Shown here: one piece after another, positions 9,532 to 18,612 of the stretch | How positions within the stretch are numbered: the stretch's first letter is position 1 | Layout: the number at the start of each line of letters is the position of its first letter | Source: an uncultured Muribaculaceae bacterium | GTDB lineage: Bacteria; Bacteroidota; Bacteroidia; Bacteroidales; Muribaculaceae | Reading direction: 5' to 3' | Assembly: GCA_934555895.1 (NCBI GenBank) | Contig: CAKTFH010000011.1 | Location: 4,703 to 68,702 of the forward strand | Length of the DNA: 64,000 nt | Notes under the pieces: generated by a model | What the model was told of the DNA's origin: nothing | What the model saw: only the letters and a program-made list of their open reading frames with translations | The model's database searches: none | Position numbers and translations under genes: made by a program

Positions 9532-9548
9532 TGAAATTCGCATAAAAC

Positions 9549-9590
9549 AACAAAGAAGGATGTCATCACGACAGCCTTCTTTGTTTTTTC
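9549..9590 (+). terminator. terminator after aspartate kinase
   Basis: An 11-bp perfect stem (AACAAAGAAGG at 9549-9559, CCTTCTTTGTT at 9575-9585) is followed by a T-run. Confidence 0.8.
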
Positions 9591-9611
9591 TTTAACCTTA
9601 AATCTAATACC

Positions 9612-9704
9612 ATGAAAAAACACAGTGCAAATATAGTATTTATACCATTCAAACAACGTGCCGAGAAGTTTGTTCGGTTTATATCTCAGTTTAACTATTA
9701 TTAA
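9612..9704 (+). CDS. possible 30-residue micro-ORF
   Basis: In the 323-bp gap 9532-9854 an ATG-initiated frame encodes MKKHSANIVFIPFKQRAEKF plus ten more residues, ending in a TAA. It is basic and aromatic. Nothing but the open frame supports it, and it may be chance or a leader region for the response regulator gene. Confidence 0.2.
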   Translation: MKKHSANIVFIPFKQRAEKFVRFISQFNYY

Positions 9705-9854
9705 CACTTGTAACATTGCCGTTCCGTCTTTTATCTGTAACTTTATTCACGATTTACAACGTTTTATAAAATCACTGATACATAAGATTGAATTTTTGGG
9801 CCGTCGACCATTCCTGAGGCTGCGGCCCTTGGGTCATTAGAAATTTTTTTTGCA

Positions 9855-10634
9855 ATGAATTCACATATACACATACTTGTGATTGACGACGAGGAGTCGT
9901 GGTGCGAGATTTTAAAATACAATCTTGAAAGAGAAGGTTATGATGTGGACACCGCCGACAGTGCGGAGACCGCCCTTACTTACGACCTCGCACAGTACAA
10001 TCTTCTCATTGTCGACATCATGATGGAGGCCATGAGCGGATTTGATTTCGCACGGCGTGTGCGCAACAATCCCGACCCCGTAGTGGAGAACATCCCCATA
10101 ATTTTCTGTTCGGCCCTTGACGCTGAAGACGACCTCGTGAAAGGCCTTAACATCGGTGCCGACGATTATATAACCAAGCCGTTTAACATCGGCGAGGCCA
10201 TTGCGCGTGTAAAAGCTGTGCTCAGGCGTGCTTCTGCACATCCGGTTCTCACCGCCGAGCAGCAGCCGACGCCGGTGCAGCCGGTGGCCCACAAGCTCAA
10301 GCAACCTGAACTGCCGCCGGTAACTGTTCCCGACAGCTATGAGGACGATATCACATTCAAGCAGCTTCGCCTCGACCGCAACGGCAAACGCTGCTATATC
10401 GGAAACAAGGATATAGATCTGACCCGCATCGAATTCGACCTTATGCTTTTCTTCCTGACACATCGCGAGAGAGTGCATTCGCGTGAGGAAATCATGCAGC
10501 ATGTATGGGGCGCGCAGGTGACCAAACGTACCATCGATGTGAGTGTGGCCCGACTCCGCAGCAAGCTTGGCGACTATCGCTCGCACATTGATACCCGTCA
10601 GGGATTTGGCTACTGCTTCAGAACCGACATTTGA
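9855..10634 (+). CDS. OmpR/PhoB-family response regulator
   Basis: The N-terminal receiver domain (residues 1-122) has the acidic pair D11-D12, the phosphoacceptor D54 in LLIVDIMM, and the conserved lysine in DDYITKPF. After a Pro/Gln-rich linker (about 130-160) comes a C-terminal winged-helix DNA-binding domain (residues 165-258; THRERVHSREEIMQHVWG and RTIDVSVARLRSKLG). The partner histidine kinase starts 46 bp downstream, so the two form a two-component system. The stimulus and targets cannot be read from the sequence. Confidence 0.93.
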   Translation: MNSHIHILVIDDEESWCEILKYNLEREGYDVDTADSAETALTYDLAQYNLLIVDIMMEAMSGFDFARRVRNNPDPVVENIPIIFCSALDAEDDLVKGLNIGADDYITKPFNIGEAIARVKAVLRRASAHPVLTAEQQPTPVQPVAHKLKQPELPPVTVPDSYEDDITFKQLRLDRNGKRCYIGNKDIDLTRIEFDLMLFFLTHRERVHSREEIMQHVWGAQVTKRTIDVSVARLRSKLGDYRSHIDTRQGFGYCFRTDI

Positions 10635-10680
10635 TTCTGCCCGCTGATTTTTAGCTTACCACCTACTTTATTGCGGGATT

Positions 10681-12156
10681 ATGAAATTTCGTCTTCGTTA
10701 CCATATCCGCCTGTTCCTCACGGCGGCACTTTGCATCTGGGCTGTGGTATTCTGCTTCGCCTATATGGTGATACTGCAGGAATCGCGCTCGCGCAACGAA
10801 AGCATGGCTGAGCGTCTTGATATTGCTACATCGTGTATAGCTGACGCATGTGAGTCCGACAACGACATACCCACCACAATCAATTTCGTAAAAAGATACC
10901 TTAAAGACACATATCTTCAGGATGTGAAGATACAGGTCTATGACCTGCGCAACCATCAGGTGATGTACAGCGTTGGAGGTTCCGACTTCACTGTGCCGGA
11001 AGAGGCGCTCAATGCCGAACGTGTTACAAAACCTGACGGCACAAAAATGCTCACTCTTCTCAACAGCGAGACAGCCGACTCGGATCTGTTTCTATACTCG
11101 AGCTGCCTCACACCGGATGAGGCTCTTGATATAAGATTGAGTTTGCCATGCGATAAAAAAGTGCTGCAGGCCGCTTCAGTTAATCCTATCATATGGGTCT
11201 TCATGATTGCCATAGGCGTAGTCGGCACATTGCTGGCCTACTACATCACCTCGCACCAGGCCCGCAACGTGACCTTACTTCACGACTTTGCGCACCGTGC
11301 CGCCGGTGATAAGGACTTTATACCCATCGGCAATTTCCCCTCCGATGAAATCGGTGAGATCTCGCGTCAGATTGTGGCTATCTACAATTCGAGAATGCAA
11401 GCCAATGTGCGGCGCGAGCGTGAGCATGTCATTGCCCTGAAAGCCATTCAGGACAAGAACAACATGAAAAAAATACTCACAGACAATATATCTCATGAGC
11501 TCAAGACTCCTATCGGCATCATCAGGGCTTATGTGGATATGCTCATTGAGCAGCCCGATATGCCCGACACCGACCGTCAGCACTTCCTGCAGAAAACCAA
11601 GCAGAGCGTAGATCGCCTGGTGAACATGCTCAATGATCTTTCCACAATGACACGCCTCGATGAGTCGGGTTCCACCATTTCCATGAGGGAGGTGGATTTC
11701 CATTCACTCATCTTCTCTCTCGCCGACGATGTCACGAAATCGGGTATCCTCAAAGATATGGATTTCCGATTCAACATTCCTATCGACTGCAAGGTCATGG
11801 GAAACGAGGATCTGCTCATTTCCGTCATTCAGAATCTCATCAAGAATGCCTGTGCCTATTCACAGGGCACCCAGATGGGCGTTGAGCTTCTGGGACGCAA
11901 TGAACGTTATTATACATTCTCGTTCTTTGACAACGGCGTGGGCGTATCGAAGGAGCACATGGAGCATCTTTTCGAGCGTTTTTATCGTGTGGACAGCGGG
12001 CGCTCGCGAAAGGCCGGAGGCACCGGTTTGGGCTTGCCTATCGTGAAGAGCTGCATCAACACCATGGGAGGTTCGGTGAGTGTGCGCAACCGCCGTGGCG
12101 GCGGTCTGGAGTTTATTTTCACCCTTCTGCGCTCCCGTCAGGAACCGCAGGCATAA
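10681..12156 (+). CDS. membrane sensor histidine kinase
   Basis: This 491-residue kinase has a membrane helix at about residues 9-33, a periplasmic sensor region of about 130 residues, a second helix at about 165-188 (PIIWVFMIAIGVVGTLLAYY), a HAMP-like linker, a HisKA dimerisation domain with H272 in NISHELKTP and an HATPase domain with the N box (NLIKNACAYS), G1 box (DNGVGVS) and G2 box (GTGLGLPIV). There is no receiver domain, so it is a classical kinase, pairing with the response regulator immediately upstream. The periplasmic domain has no motif I recognise. Confidence 0.92.
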   Translation: MKFRLRYHIRLFLTAALCIWAVVFCFAYMVILQESRSRNESMAERLDIATSCIADACESDNDIPTTINFVKRYLKDTYLQDVKIQVYDLRNHQVMYSVGGSDFTVPEEALNAERVTKPDGTKMLTLLNSETADSDLFLYSSCLTPDEALDIRLSLPCDKKVLQAASVNPIIWVFMIAIGVVGTLLAYYITSHQARNVTLLHDFAHRAAGDKDFIPIGNFPSDEIGEISRQIVAIYNSRMQANVRREREHVIALKAIQDKNNMKKILTDNISHELKTPIGIIRAYVDMLIEQPDMPDTDRQHFLQKTKQSVDRLVNMLNDLSTMTRLDESGSTISMREVDFHSLIFSLADDVTKSGILKDMDFRFNIPIDCKVMGNEDLLISVIQNLIKNACAYSQGTQMGVELLGRNERYYTFSFFDNGVGVSKEHMEHLFERFYRVDSGRSRKAGGTGLGLPIVKSCINTMGGSVSVRNRRGGGLEFIFTLLRSRQEPQA

Positions 12157-12167
12157 ATCTGATTGAA

Positions 12168-12220
12168 ACATAGACTGAGCCGGCCGACAGTTTTTTGCTG
12201 TCGGCCGGCTCAGTCTATGT
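12168..12220. terminator. very long bidirectional terminator hairpin
   Basis: A perfect 23-bp inverted repeat (12168-12190 with 12198-12220) surrounds a 7-base TTTTTTG loop, between the convergent kinase and feoB genes. There is no long T-run after it on either strand, so stem strength probably carries the function. Confidence 0.7.
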
Positions 12221-12234
12221 CATTATGAAATCTC

Positions 12235-14685
12235 TCAGAGGAAGAGGAGTGCCAGACGGTAAGCGCCGAATGCCACGATCCAGGCGAGCGCGGTGTTGTA
12301 GAGCGCGGTGAACACTCCGTAGCGCCATGAGCGTGTCTCGCGCACAATAGCCACCAGGGTGGCGGTGCACGGGCAGTATAGCAGTATGAATATCATGAAT
12401 GCGAGGGCACTTGCGCGATTGAAGTCAGGCTCTGTGGCTCCGGTCAGGGGAGCGGATATGCGCTCTGAAAGCGATGCATCGGTGGCTTCGTCGCTGCCTG
12501 TGTAAAGCACTCCGAGTGTGCTTACAACTATTTCCTTTGCCGGCACTCCCGCTATGGCGGCTACTGTGGCCCTCCATGAGAATCCGAGAGGCTCGAGCAC
12601 TGGGTTCACGGCTTTGCCCATCATCTCGAGATAGGAGTCGCGCTCAGGGTCTATTTCTGAGCTCTCGGCCGCGTTTATGGTTTGGATATCAGCCGGGTCC
12701 TCGTTGCGGAGCGGGAAAAAGTTGAGCGCCCACACTATAATGGAGGCGAAAAGAATGATGCCCCCCATCTTGTTGAGATATTCTTTGCCTTTGCCCCACA
12801 TATGGCGCATGGTAGTCTTGAAGGCGGGTATGCGGTAGGGGGGCAGCTCCATCACGAAAGGTGTCTCGTCTTTACCGAAAAAAAATCGGCGCAGCAGGCG
12901 TGCCGTGAGCATGGCCGCGAGCACACCTATTATATACATACCTAAGAACACGACTGCAGCCTGTGCCTCGAAGAAGGTGCCTATCAGAAGCACATACACC
13001 GGAATGCGTGCCGAACAGCTCATGAATGGGGTGATGAGCACGGTGATGATGCGGCTCGACCGGCTCTCGATAGTGCGGCATGCCATCACTGCAGGCACAT
13101 TGCAGCCGAAGCCCATCACCAGAGGGATAAACGATTTGCCGTGCAGACCTATGCGGTGCATCAGCTTATCCATTATGAAGGCCGCGCGGGCCATGTAGCC
13201 CGAATCCTCCATGAACGAGATGAAGAAGAACAGTATCAGTATATTGGGAAGAAACACTATCACACCTCCCACACCGCCGATAATGCCGTTGGCCAAAAGG
13301 TCTTTGAGAGGCCCGTCGGGCATGTGCTGGTTCACCATGGTTGCGAGCCAGTCCACGCCGTCCTGAATCCATGCCTGCGGGTAGCTGCCTATGGTGAAGG
13401 TGAACCAGAACACAAAGAACATCACTGCCAGAAAGAACGGGAACCCGAAAAGACGGTTTGTCACTACTGTGTCAATTACGTGCGTGCGGTCGGCATGTTC
13501 CAGGGTGGGTATTTCCAGTGTTTCGGCAAGGGCGCCGGCAATGAAGCCGTATTTCTCTCCGGCTATAAGGGCCGACACATCTTCTTCCGGGTGATGCTTT
13601 TCAAGCAGATGCAGCTCACGGTTGCGCAGGGCCAGGATCTCTTTGCCTGTAGCAGCCTGTTCCACGGCTTCTTCTGCCTCGCGGTCGCCCTCGAGCAGTT
13701 TGATAGCGAGATAGCGTGGCGAATAGTGCTGATGCACAGTCTTGTCTGCCTTAAGAGCGTTCTTTATGCTCGTAAGATATGTCTCTAGGTCCTGTCCGAG
13801 CTTCACATGCACGTGGCGCACGGTCGGGTTCCTATGTTCGTAGACCTCGATGATGGTGTCGAACAGTTTCGTGATGCCTTCGCCGCTGCGGCTCACTGTT
13901 GGCACCACAGGCACGCCGACCATGCTTCCGAATGTCTCGTAATCGAACACTATGCCGCGCTGGCGCATCTCGTCATACATGTTCAGAGCCAGCACCATCG
14001 GAAGGTCCATGTCGATGAGTTCGGTGGTGAGATAGAGATTGCGTTCGAGATTTGAGCCATCCACAACGTTGACGATCACATCGGGTGAATTGTCACGCAG
14101 ATATCGGCGCACATATCGCTCCTCGGGCGAATAGGCGGAGAGGGAATATGTTCCCGGAAGGTCCACGATGTTGAAGGTATAGCCTGCGTGGGTGAAAACT
14201 CCGCTTTTGGCATTGACAGTCACACCGCTATAGTTCCCCACATGTTCCTGAGCGCCGGAAGCAATGTTGAAAAGTGATGTCTTGCCGCAGTTAGGGTTGC
14301 CCACCAAGGCTATGTTTATGGTATGGCTGCGGGCTTCGTAACCCTGGCGTTGCAGCCCGTCGGTCTCGTCGGTGGGCTCTACCTTATCCATGGGGTCGGG
14401 TATCTCCGGCTGACCCTGCTCTTCGATGGGGATCACTTCGATCATCGAAGCCTCACTGCGCCGTAGCGATACTTCATAGCCCATAAGGCGGTATTTCACA
14501 GGGTCGCGCAGCGGAGCCGAAAGGATGGCAGTGATTTTGCGCCCTTTCACGAAGCCCATTTCCATCACACGTTTGCGGAAAGCTCCGTGACCTAATATCT
14601 TGAGTATTACGGCCTCCTGGCCTGACTTTAAATCTGACAGTCGCATAAGCGTTGAGGAGGGAGATTTTTTAGGCGGCTTCATCAT
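12235..14685 (-). CDS. feoB: fused FeoA-FeoB ferrous iron transporter
   Basis: This protein imports Fe(II) across the inner membrane. Residues 12-88 are a FeoA (SH3-like) domain (LSDLKSGQEAVILKILG). Then comes the FeoB G domain, with G1 GNPNCGKTS, G3 DLPGTYSL and G4 LNMYDEM, a helical spacer, and a membrane domain from about residue 390 with Gate motifs such as GFGCNVPAVMACR and GVPAKEIVVSTLG. The 816-residue length equals FeoB plus FeoA. The FeoA-FeoB fusion is a known Bacteroidota arrangement. The gene stands alone, with no obvious Fur site seen upstream. Confidence 0.95.
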   Translation of the reverse strand: MMKPPKKSPSSTLMRLSDLKSGQEAVILKILGHGAFRKRVMEMGFVKGRKITAILSAPLRDPVKYRLMGYEVSLRRSEASMIEVIPIEEQGQPEIPDPMDKVEPTDETDGLQRQGYEARSHTINIALVGNPNCGKTSLFNIASGAQEHVGNYSGVTVNAKSGVFTHAGYTFNIVDLPGTYSLSAYSPEERYVRRYLRDNSPDVIVNVVDGSNLERNLYLTTELIDMDLPMVLALNMYDEMRQRGIVFDYETFGSMVGVPVVPTVSRSGEGITKLFDTIIEVYEHRNPTVRHVHVKLGQDLETYLTSIKNALKADKTVHQHYSPRYLAIKLLEGDREAEEAVEQAATGKEILALRNRELHLLEKHHPEEDVSALIAGEKYGFIAGALAETLEIPTLEHADRTHVIDTVVTNRLFGFPFFLAVMFFVFWFTFTIGSYPQAWIQDGVDWLATMVNQHMPDGPLKDLLANGIIGGVGGVIVFLPNILILFFFISFMEDSGYMARAAFIMDKLMHRIGLHGKSFIPLVMGFGCNVPAVMACRTIESRSSRIITVLITPFMSCSARIPVYVLLIGTFFEAQAAVVFLGMYIIGVLAAMLTARLLRRFFFGKDETPFVMELPPYRIPAFKTTMRHMWGKGKEYLNKMGGIILFASIIVWALNFFPLRNEDPADIQTINAAESSEIDPERDSYLEMMGKAVNPVLEPLGFSWRATVAAIAGVPAKEIVVSTLGVLYTGSDEATDASLSERISAPLTGATEPDFNRASALAFMIFILLYCPCTATLVAIVRETRSWRYGVFTALYNTALAWIVAFGAYRLALLFL

Positions 14686-14818
14686 CCGCCGGATAAATAA
14701 GAATCAACGGTGCAAAGTTCGTTATTTTCATCAAATATCCGGTAAGCTTATGCGAAATGAATCCAAATAATAACACTATTTAACACGGGCTCGGCGGCTG
14801 TCACTTTCAGTCTATTTA

Positions 14819-14860
14819 TACAAAATCCCCTTCGGCTTGTGATGATATGCCGAAGGGGAT
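14819..14860 (-). terminator. terminator after the secreted-protein pair
   Basis: A 12-bp perfect stem (ATCCCCTTCGGC at 14825-14836, complement at 14849-14860) with a 12-base loop is followed on the minus strand by TTTTGTA. Confidence 0.8.
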
Positions 14861-14893
14861 TGTTGAGATTCCCTGTATAGTTTTAGAGTATGT

Positions 14894-15586
14894 TTACTTC
14901 TCTTCCAATTTTTTGATTCTTTCCTCCATAATATCGATTAGAGTCTTCATCGTAACGATATCATTCTCCATGTTATTGATTCTGCCATATGCCGTCTCTA
15001 TCCTGATGTTCAAATCATTTACAATCGCCATCAGGTCTTCAATTCTCATTCGGTTTTCCTCAATCAATTGTCTGTTATACTCCGATCGATCCTGCATTTC
15101 TTTCAGTTTGGCATCCGTTTCATAAGATACTGCATGCATCATTGTTCTCACATCCTCAAGCATCATTTGCGTCTGAGCTAAATCCTTCATTACAGTTTCT
15201 GTGTCACCTGAATGCTCTGAATAGAGCGATGTGGCAACAGAATTGATGTCGGAAACATATGTTGAGGTATAGTTTTGGCCGCCTGCAGTGTCAATGCTCA
15301 CTTCCAGACGGAGTCCGGTCTGTTCCCATCCGACTACAGAAAGATCGCCTTTGGTGCCGATTGCATAGCCAAAAAGTCCGTTGCCGTCCGTTGTCACCGT
15401 AGCTTCTTCTGTATATAACGCCTGAGAATTACTGTCTAAAATGCGGAAACGTACTCCCACTTTGGAGTCAACAGCCAGATTGCCGTTCGCTTCACGTACA
15501 ATGGCCTGATAGTTCAATGTATTGCTCGCTGCAAATGAGCTTACAAAGGTAAAAAGCACAACAAGGGCAGTAAGTATTCTTTTCAT
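14894..15586 (-). CDS. secreted NYQAIVREANG-type protein with C-terminal coiled coil
   Basis: After a signal peptide (MKRILTALVVLFTFVSSFAA) come a domain starting LNYQAIVREANGNLAVDSK, a form widespread in Bacteroidota secreted, tail-fibre-like proteins, and a beta-rich stretch to about residue 115. The last 100 residues are a strongly charged heptad-repeat coiled coil (METKLIEENRMRIEDL type spacing, ending ERIKKLEEK). The coiled coil suggests a trimeric or filamentous surface appendage. It follows the next gene by 30 bp on the same strand and shares its terminator, so the two likely act together. The function is unknown. The gene is AT-richer than the flanking housekeeping genes. Confidence 0.75.
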   Translation of the reverse strand: MKRILTALVVLFTFVSSFAASNTLNYQAIVREANGNLAVDSKVGVRFRILDSNSQALYTEEATVTTDGNGLFGYAIGTKGDLSVVGWEQTGLRLEVSIDTAGGQNYTSTYVSDINSVATSLYSEHSGDTETVMKDLAQTQMMLEDVRTMMHAVSYETDAKLKEMQDRSEYNRQLIEENRMRIEDLMAIVNDLNIRIETAYGRINNMENDIVTMKTLIDIMEERIKKLEEK

Positions 15587-15616
15587 ATCGTCTTGTTTTG
15601 TAATGATCGGTTTATA

Positions 15617-16138
15617 TTATTGTTTTTGAAATTTAGCGCTTGCGATAATGTTGCCGTTGCACACAAATCCAGCTATATATATGCCGGCTCCGCATCGCGA
15701 CATGTCTATAAACATTCTCGATGCGCCGTCGGAGTGGCTGCTTCCCACTGCCTCTCCGAGCGAATTATACACATGGAGGATGCCCAAAGGCAGCCCTTCG
15801 CCAGAAGCCGTAACGACTTCAAGAGTATTCTTGGCGGGATTCCAAACTATGCTGAAGTCTGATTCATAATCAGCAATCTGATTAATCACTGAAGCATAGA
15901 CATCATCTGCCACTGTCTCGAGAATACTCTGAAATAATGAAGTGTCTCCCTCGACACATTGAGGTTTGGTGAGCATGTAGCCCATAGAAGATGTTATACT
16001 GCCGCCGTCCGCACTTATGCCCGGCCCTGTCGAAAAGTAGAAGTCCTGAGTGATTTCCGGCGGCACTTCAGCCCTCGCCGTAGTCATCACCCACAGGGCT
16101 GTCAATGTAAGGCAACCTGTTAGTAGTTGTTGTCTCAT
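15617..16138 (-). CDS. secreted protein with type IX-like C-terminal domain
   Basis: The 173-residue product has a signal peptide (MRQQLLTGCLTLTALWVMTT, cleaved near ARAE). A short unrecognised domain with FYFSTGPGISADGGSITSSM follows, and then a C-terminal domain (LGILHVYNSLGEAVGSS, RCGAGIYIAGFVCNG) resembling type IX sorting domains. It is the first gene of a two-gene transcript with the coiled-coil protein. Pairs of this kind occur around Bacteroidota surface structures, but no function is established here. Confidence 0.72.
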   Translation of the reverse strand: MRQQLLTGCLTLTALWVMTTARAEVPPEITQDFYFSTGPGISADGGSITSSMGYMLTKPQCVEGDTSLFQSILETVADDVYASVINQIADYESDFSIVWNPAKNTLEVVTASGEGLPLGILHVYNSLGEAVGSSHSDGASRMFIDMSRCGAGIYIAGFVCNGNIIASAKFQKQ

Positions 16139-16448
16139 TTTTTATTTCCTTTGATTAATGATTATATGTGGTTAATGATTATAAATGATTGTATGTGTGT
16201 CTGTAATCAAAAAAACGTATTGATGCGCATATCCGGTTAAAAAGGCCCCTCACCGTGCAAATCTACAAAAAAAATTTTGAAATACTTTCAAATAATTAAA
16301 ATGTTTGTTGCACATTGTTTCGTAATATCAACTGTCCGCATCAAGTTCGTGGTGGTTAGAGAGTGATGCCAATTCAAAAATAATTAGTAACTTTGCACAT
16401 CAAATCCAATATGCGATTAGTTACAGACAATTCAAAAACTATAAGGTT
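16139..16448. promoter_or_regulatory. AT-rich divergent intergenic region with AATGATT repeats
   Basis: This 310-bp gap separates the minus-strand secreted-protein pair from the carboxyltransferase gene. TTAATGATTATA occurs at 16155-16166 and 16172-16183 and the core AATGATT again at 16184-16190, so there may be a repeated protein-binding site upstream of the secreted pair. A minus-strand -7 box (TAGATTTG, 16258-16265) and a plus-strand -7 box (TAACTTTG, 16388-16395) are visible, both without a well-spaced TTTG -33. Confidence 0.4.
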
Positions 16449-18323
16449 ATGATGACTAAAAAGCTTAAAATCAGAGACCTCACTCTGCGTGACGGACAGC
16501 AGTCGCTCTTCGCAACCCGTCTGAAGCAGCAGGATATCGACCCGCTTCTTCCTCTCTACAAGGATGCGGGGTTCTATATCATGGAAGTGTGGGGTGGCGC
16601 CGTGCCCGACTCTGTGATGCGCTATCTCGATGAAAGTCCTTGGACTCGTCTCCGCACTATCCGCGAGGCAGTAGGTCCCAAGCAGCTTCTTTCGGCTCTT
16701 TCGCGCGGCCGCAACCTTTTCGGCTACGTGCCTTACCCCGACTCAGTGCTCGAAGGCTTTTATAAAGAGGCCATTAAAAGCGGCCTCAGCGTGATGCGTA
16801 TCTTCGATGCTCTCAACGATATTGACAATGTAAAGGAAAGTATAAGGCTCATCAACCAGCTCGGAGGTATCGCCGACGGTGCTGTTTGCTACACCGTTGA
16901 CCCCAAGGAGGAAGCTCCCGCCAAGAAAGGCTTCTTCGCATCGCTTTTCGGTAAGAAGAGCGCCGCTCCCGAGAAGATTTTCACCGACCAGTATTTCGTC
17001 GACAAGGCTCTTGAGATGGAGCGTCTCGGTGCGAAGATTATTACTCTTAAAGATATGGCTGGTCTGGTCAATCCTCTCCGTGCCGCTTCCATCATCGGCC
17101 GCCTCAAGGAGGTTCTCAAGGTGCCGGTTGACTTCCACACTCACTGTACTCCTGGTTACGGCCTTGCGTCGTCGCTCATGGCTATTCTCAACGGTGTGGA
17201 TATCCTCGACACCAATATCTGGTGGTTCGGAGAAGGCACCGCAGCTCCTGCCATCGAGCTTGTGTATGTATTCTGCCGGAAACTCGGCGTAGAGGTTGAT
17301 GTGAATATGGCCAAGGTAGGCGAAATCCGCGAGCGTCTCGAAGGCGTGCGCCGCAATCTCGCCGATTTCGACCTTCACAAAGACCGTTTCCCCCACCGTT
17401 TCGACCCGCTCAACGACAAGCTGCCCGCCGAAGTCGATGCTCTCTTCGACAAAGCTATCGAGGCAGCCAAGGCCGGTAATGAGGAGGAACTCCTCAAGGC
17501 ATGTCATGCTATCGAGGCTCATTTCGGATTCCCCGCACCCAACCTTCTGGTGCGCGAGGCAGAGGTGCCCGGTGGCATGTACTCCAACATGGTGGCACAG
17601 CTCAAGGCTCTCAACTCCTCCGACCTCCTCGAGGATGCCATGAAGCTCATTCCCAAGGTGCGCCGCGACGCAGGTCTGGTGCCTCTCGTTACTCCTACTT
17701 CACAGATTGTAGGCGCACAGGCTGTGAACCTTGCCATCGACCGCAAGAAGGGCAACTCCGACTACACAAACACCTCCAATCAGTTCATATCACTGGTAAA
17801 GGGTGAGTACGGTCACACTCCCGCTCCCATCGACCCCGCCTTCCGTGAGAAAATCACAGGCGATGCTACAGAGCACCCCTACGATGTGACAAAATATCGT
17901 AAGCCTGAAAATCCCACCCTGCCTGAGTACGGCGATGTGAAACTCGCCACTAACAGCGAAGAGGAGCTGCTTATGGAACTTCTGCCCAATGTGGCCAACA
18001 AGTTCCTTCGCAACCGCCGCGCCGAGGAATATGCTGCCAGGCAACCTAAAGAGGAGCCCAAGGCCGAAGCCAAGGCTACTGTATCTGCAGTTGACGACGC
18101 TCCCATCACCGGCGAAGTGTTCCGCGCTCCCATGGGCGGCCGCATTGTCGAACTCGATGTGAAGGCCGGCGACAAGGTGCGCAAAGGTCAGAAGATGCTC
18201 GTGTATGAGGCCATGAAGATGGAAAACGACCTCGAAGCCGAGCGTGACCTCACTGTGAAGCGTGTCTTTGTTGCTGTCGACGATGTTGTGGGCACCGACG
18301 CGCCCCTCATCGAGTTTGAATAA
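16449..18323 (+). CDS. biotin-dependent carboxyltransferase (oxaloacetate decarboxylase alpha / pyruvate carboxylase B type)
   Basis: The N-terminal HMGL-like carboxyltransferase TIM barrel begins LTLRDGQQSLFATR (metal-binding Asp) and has the ITLKDMAGL lysine and the FHTHCTPGYG metal histidines. A conserved carboxylase domain follows to about residue 470, and the C-terminal biotinyl domain carries the biotinylated lysine K590 in EAMKMEN, after an Ala/Lys/Glu-rich linker. A Lys/Ala-rich insert at about residues 154-176 (KEEAPAKKGFFASLFGKKSA) sits inside the barrel and is unusual. No sodium-pump beta or gamma subunits and no biotin carboxylase are adjacent, so the exact reaction (oxaloacetate decarboxylation or pyruvate carboxylation) is not decided. 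Start 16449 or 16452. Confidence 0.88.
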   Translation: MMTKKLKIRDLTLRDGQQSLFATRLKQQDIDPLLPLYKDAGFYIMEVWGGAVPDSVMRYLDESPWTRLRTIREAVGPKQLLSALSRGRNLFGYVPYPDSVLEGFYKEAIKSGLSVMRIFDALNDIDNVKESIRLINQLGGIADGAVCYTVDPKEEAPAKKGFFASLFGKKSAAPEKIFTDQYFVDKALEMERLGAKIITLKDMAGLVNPLRAASIIGRLKEVLKVPVDFHTHCTPGYGLASSLMAILNGVDILDTNIWWFGEGTAAPAIELVYVFCRKLGVEVDVNMAKVGEIRERLEGVRRNLADFDLHKDRFPHRFDPLNDKLPAEVDALFDKAIEAAKAGNEEELLKACHAIEAHFGFPAPNLLVREAEVPGGMYSNMVAQLKALNSSDLLEDAMKLIPKVRRDAGLVPLVTPTSQIVGAQAVNLAIDRKKGNSDYTNTSNQFISLVKGEYGHTPAPIDPAFREKITGDATEHPYDVTKYRKPENPTLPEYGDVKLATNSEEELLMELLPNVANKFLRNRRAEEYAARQPKEEPKAEAKATVSAVDDAPITGEVFRAPMGGRIVELDVKAGDKVRKGQKMLVYEAMKMENDLEAERDLTVKRVFVAVDDVVGTDAPLIEFE

Positions 18324-18374
18324 TCTCCGAGCTTAACGCAGACAATATTCTGCTTCACAAACATATCATATATT

Positions 18375-18418
18375 GCCTCCAGGGCCATGCCTCCGCATCA
18401 GCCCCGGAGGCTTTTTTA
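18375..18418 (+). terminator. terminator after the carboxyltransferase
   Basis: GCCTCCAGGGC (18375-18385) pairs with GCCCCGGAGGC (18401-18411), one mismatch, then TTTTTTAT. Confidence 0.85.
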
Positions 18419-18435
18419 TCTCTCGCCCCTCTCAC

Positions 18436-18489
18436 TAATCTTGGAATGGCGTAAATTTTACCCAAAAGTAATCTTGGAATGGCGTAAAT
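18436..18489 (+). repeat. 21-bp exact direct repeat upstream of the channel gene
   Basis: The sequence TAATCTTGGAATGGCGTAAA plus T occurs at 18436-18456 and again at 18469-18489, a 33-bp period or about three helical turns. It lies between the terminator and the channel gene start and could be a paired operator or a slippage duplication. Confidence 0.7.
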
Positions 18490-18612
18490 ATCCATTGTTG
18501 TGAGCGGAGTGGGGGAGGGCGACTGCGGCCGTAAACTATCGTGGATGTGAATTGTTTGAAATTTAAAGGCGAAAGTATTCTTTGCCGTCATATTCTAAAC
18601 GATTCACACATT

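Noticed and set aside
8794..9543. 249-residue minus-strand open frame opposite aspartate kinase
   Set aside because: Antisense shadow of lysC with no supporting motif.
12168..12220. 23-bp perfect palindrome as a recombination or attachment site
   Set aside because: It lies between convergent genes like the window's other bidirectional hairpins; a terminator explains it more simply.
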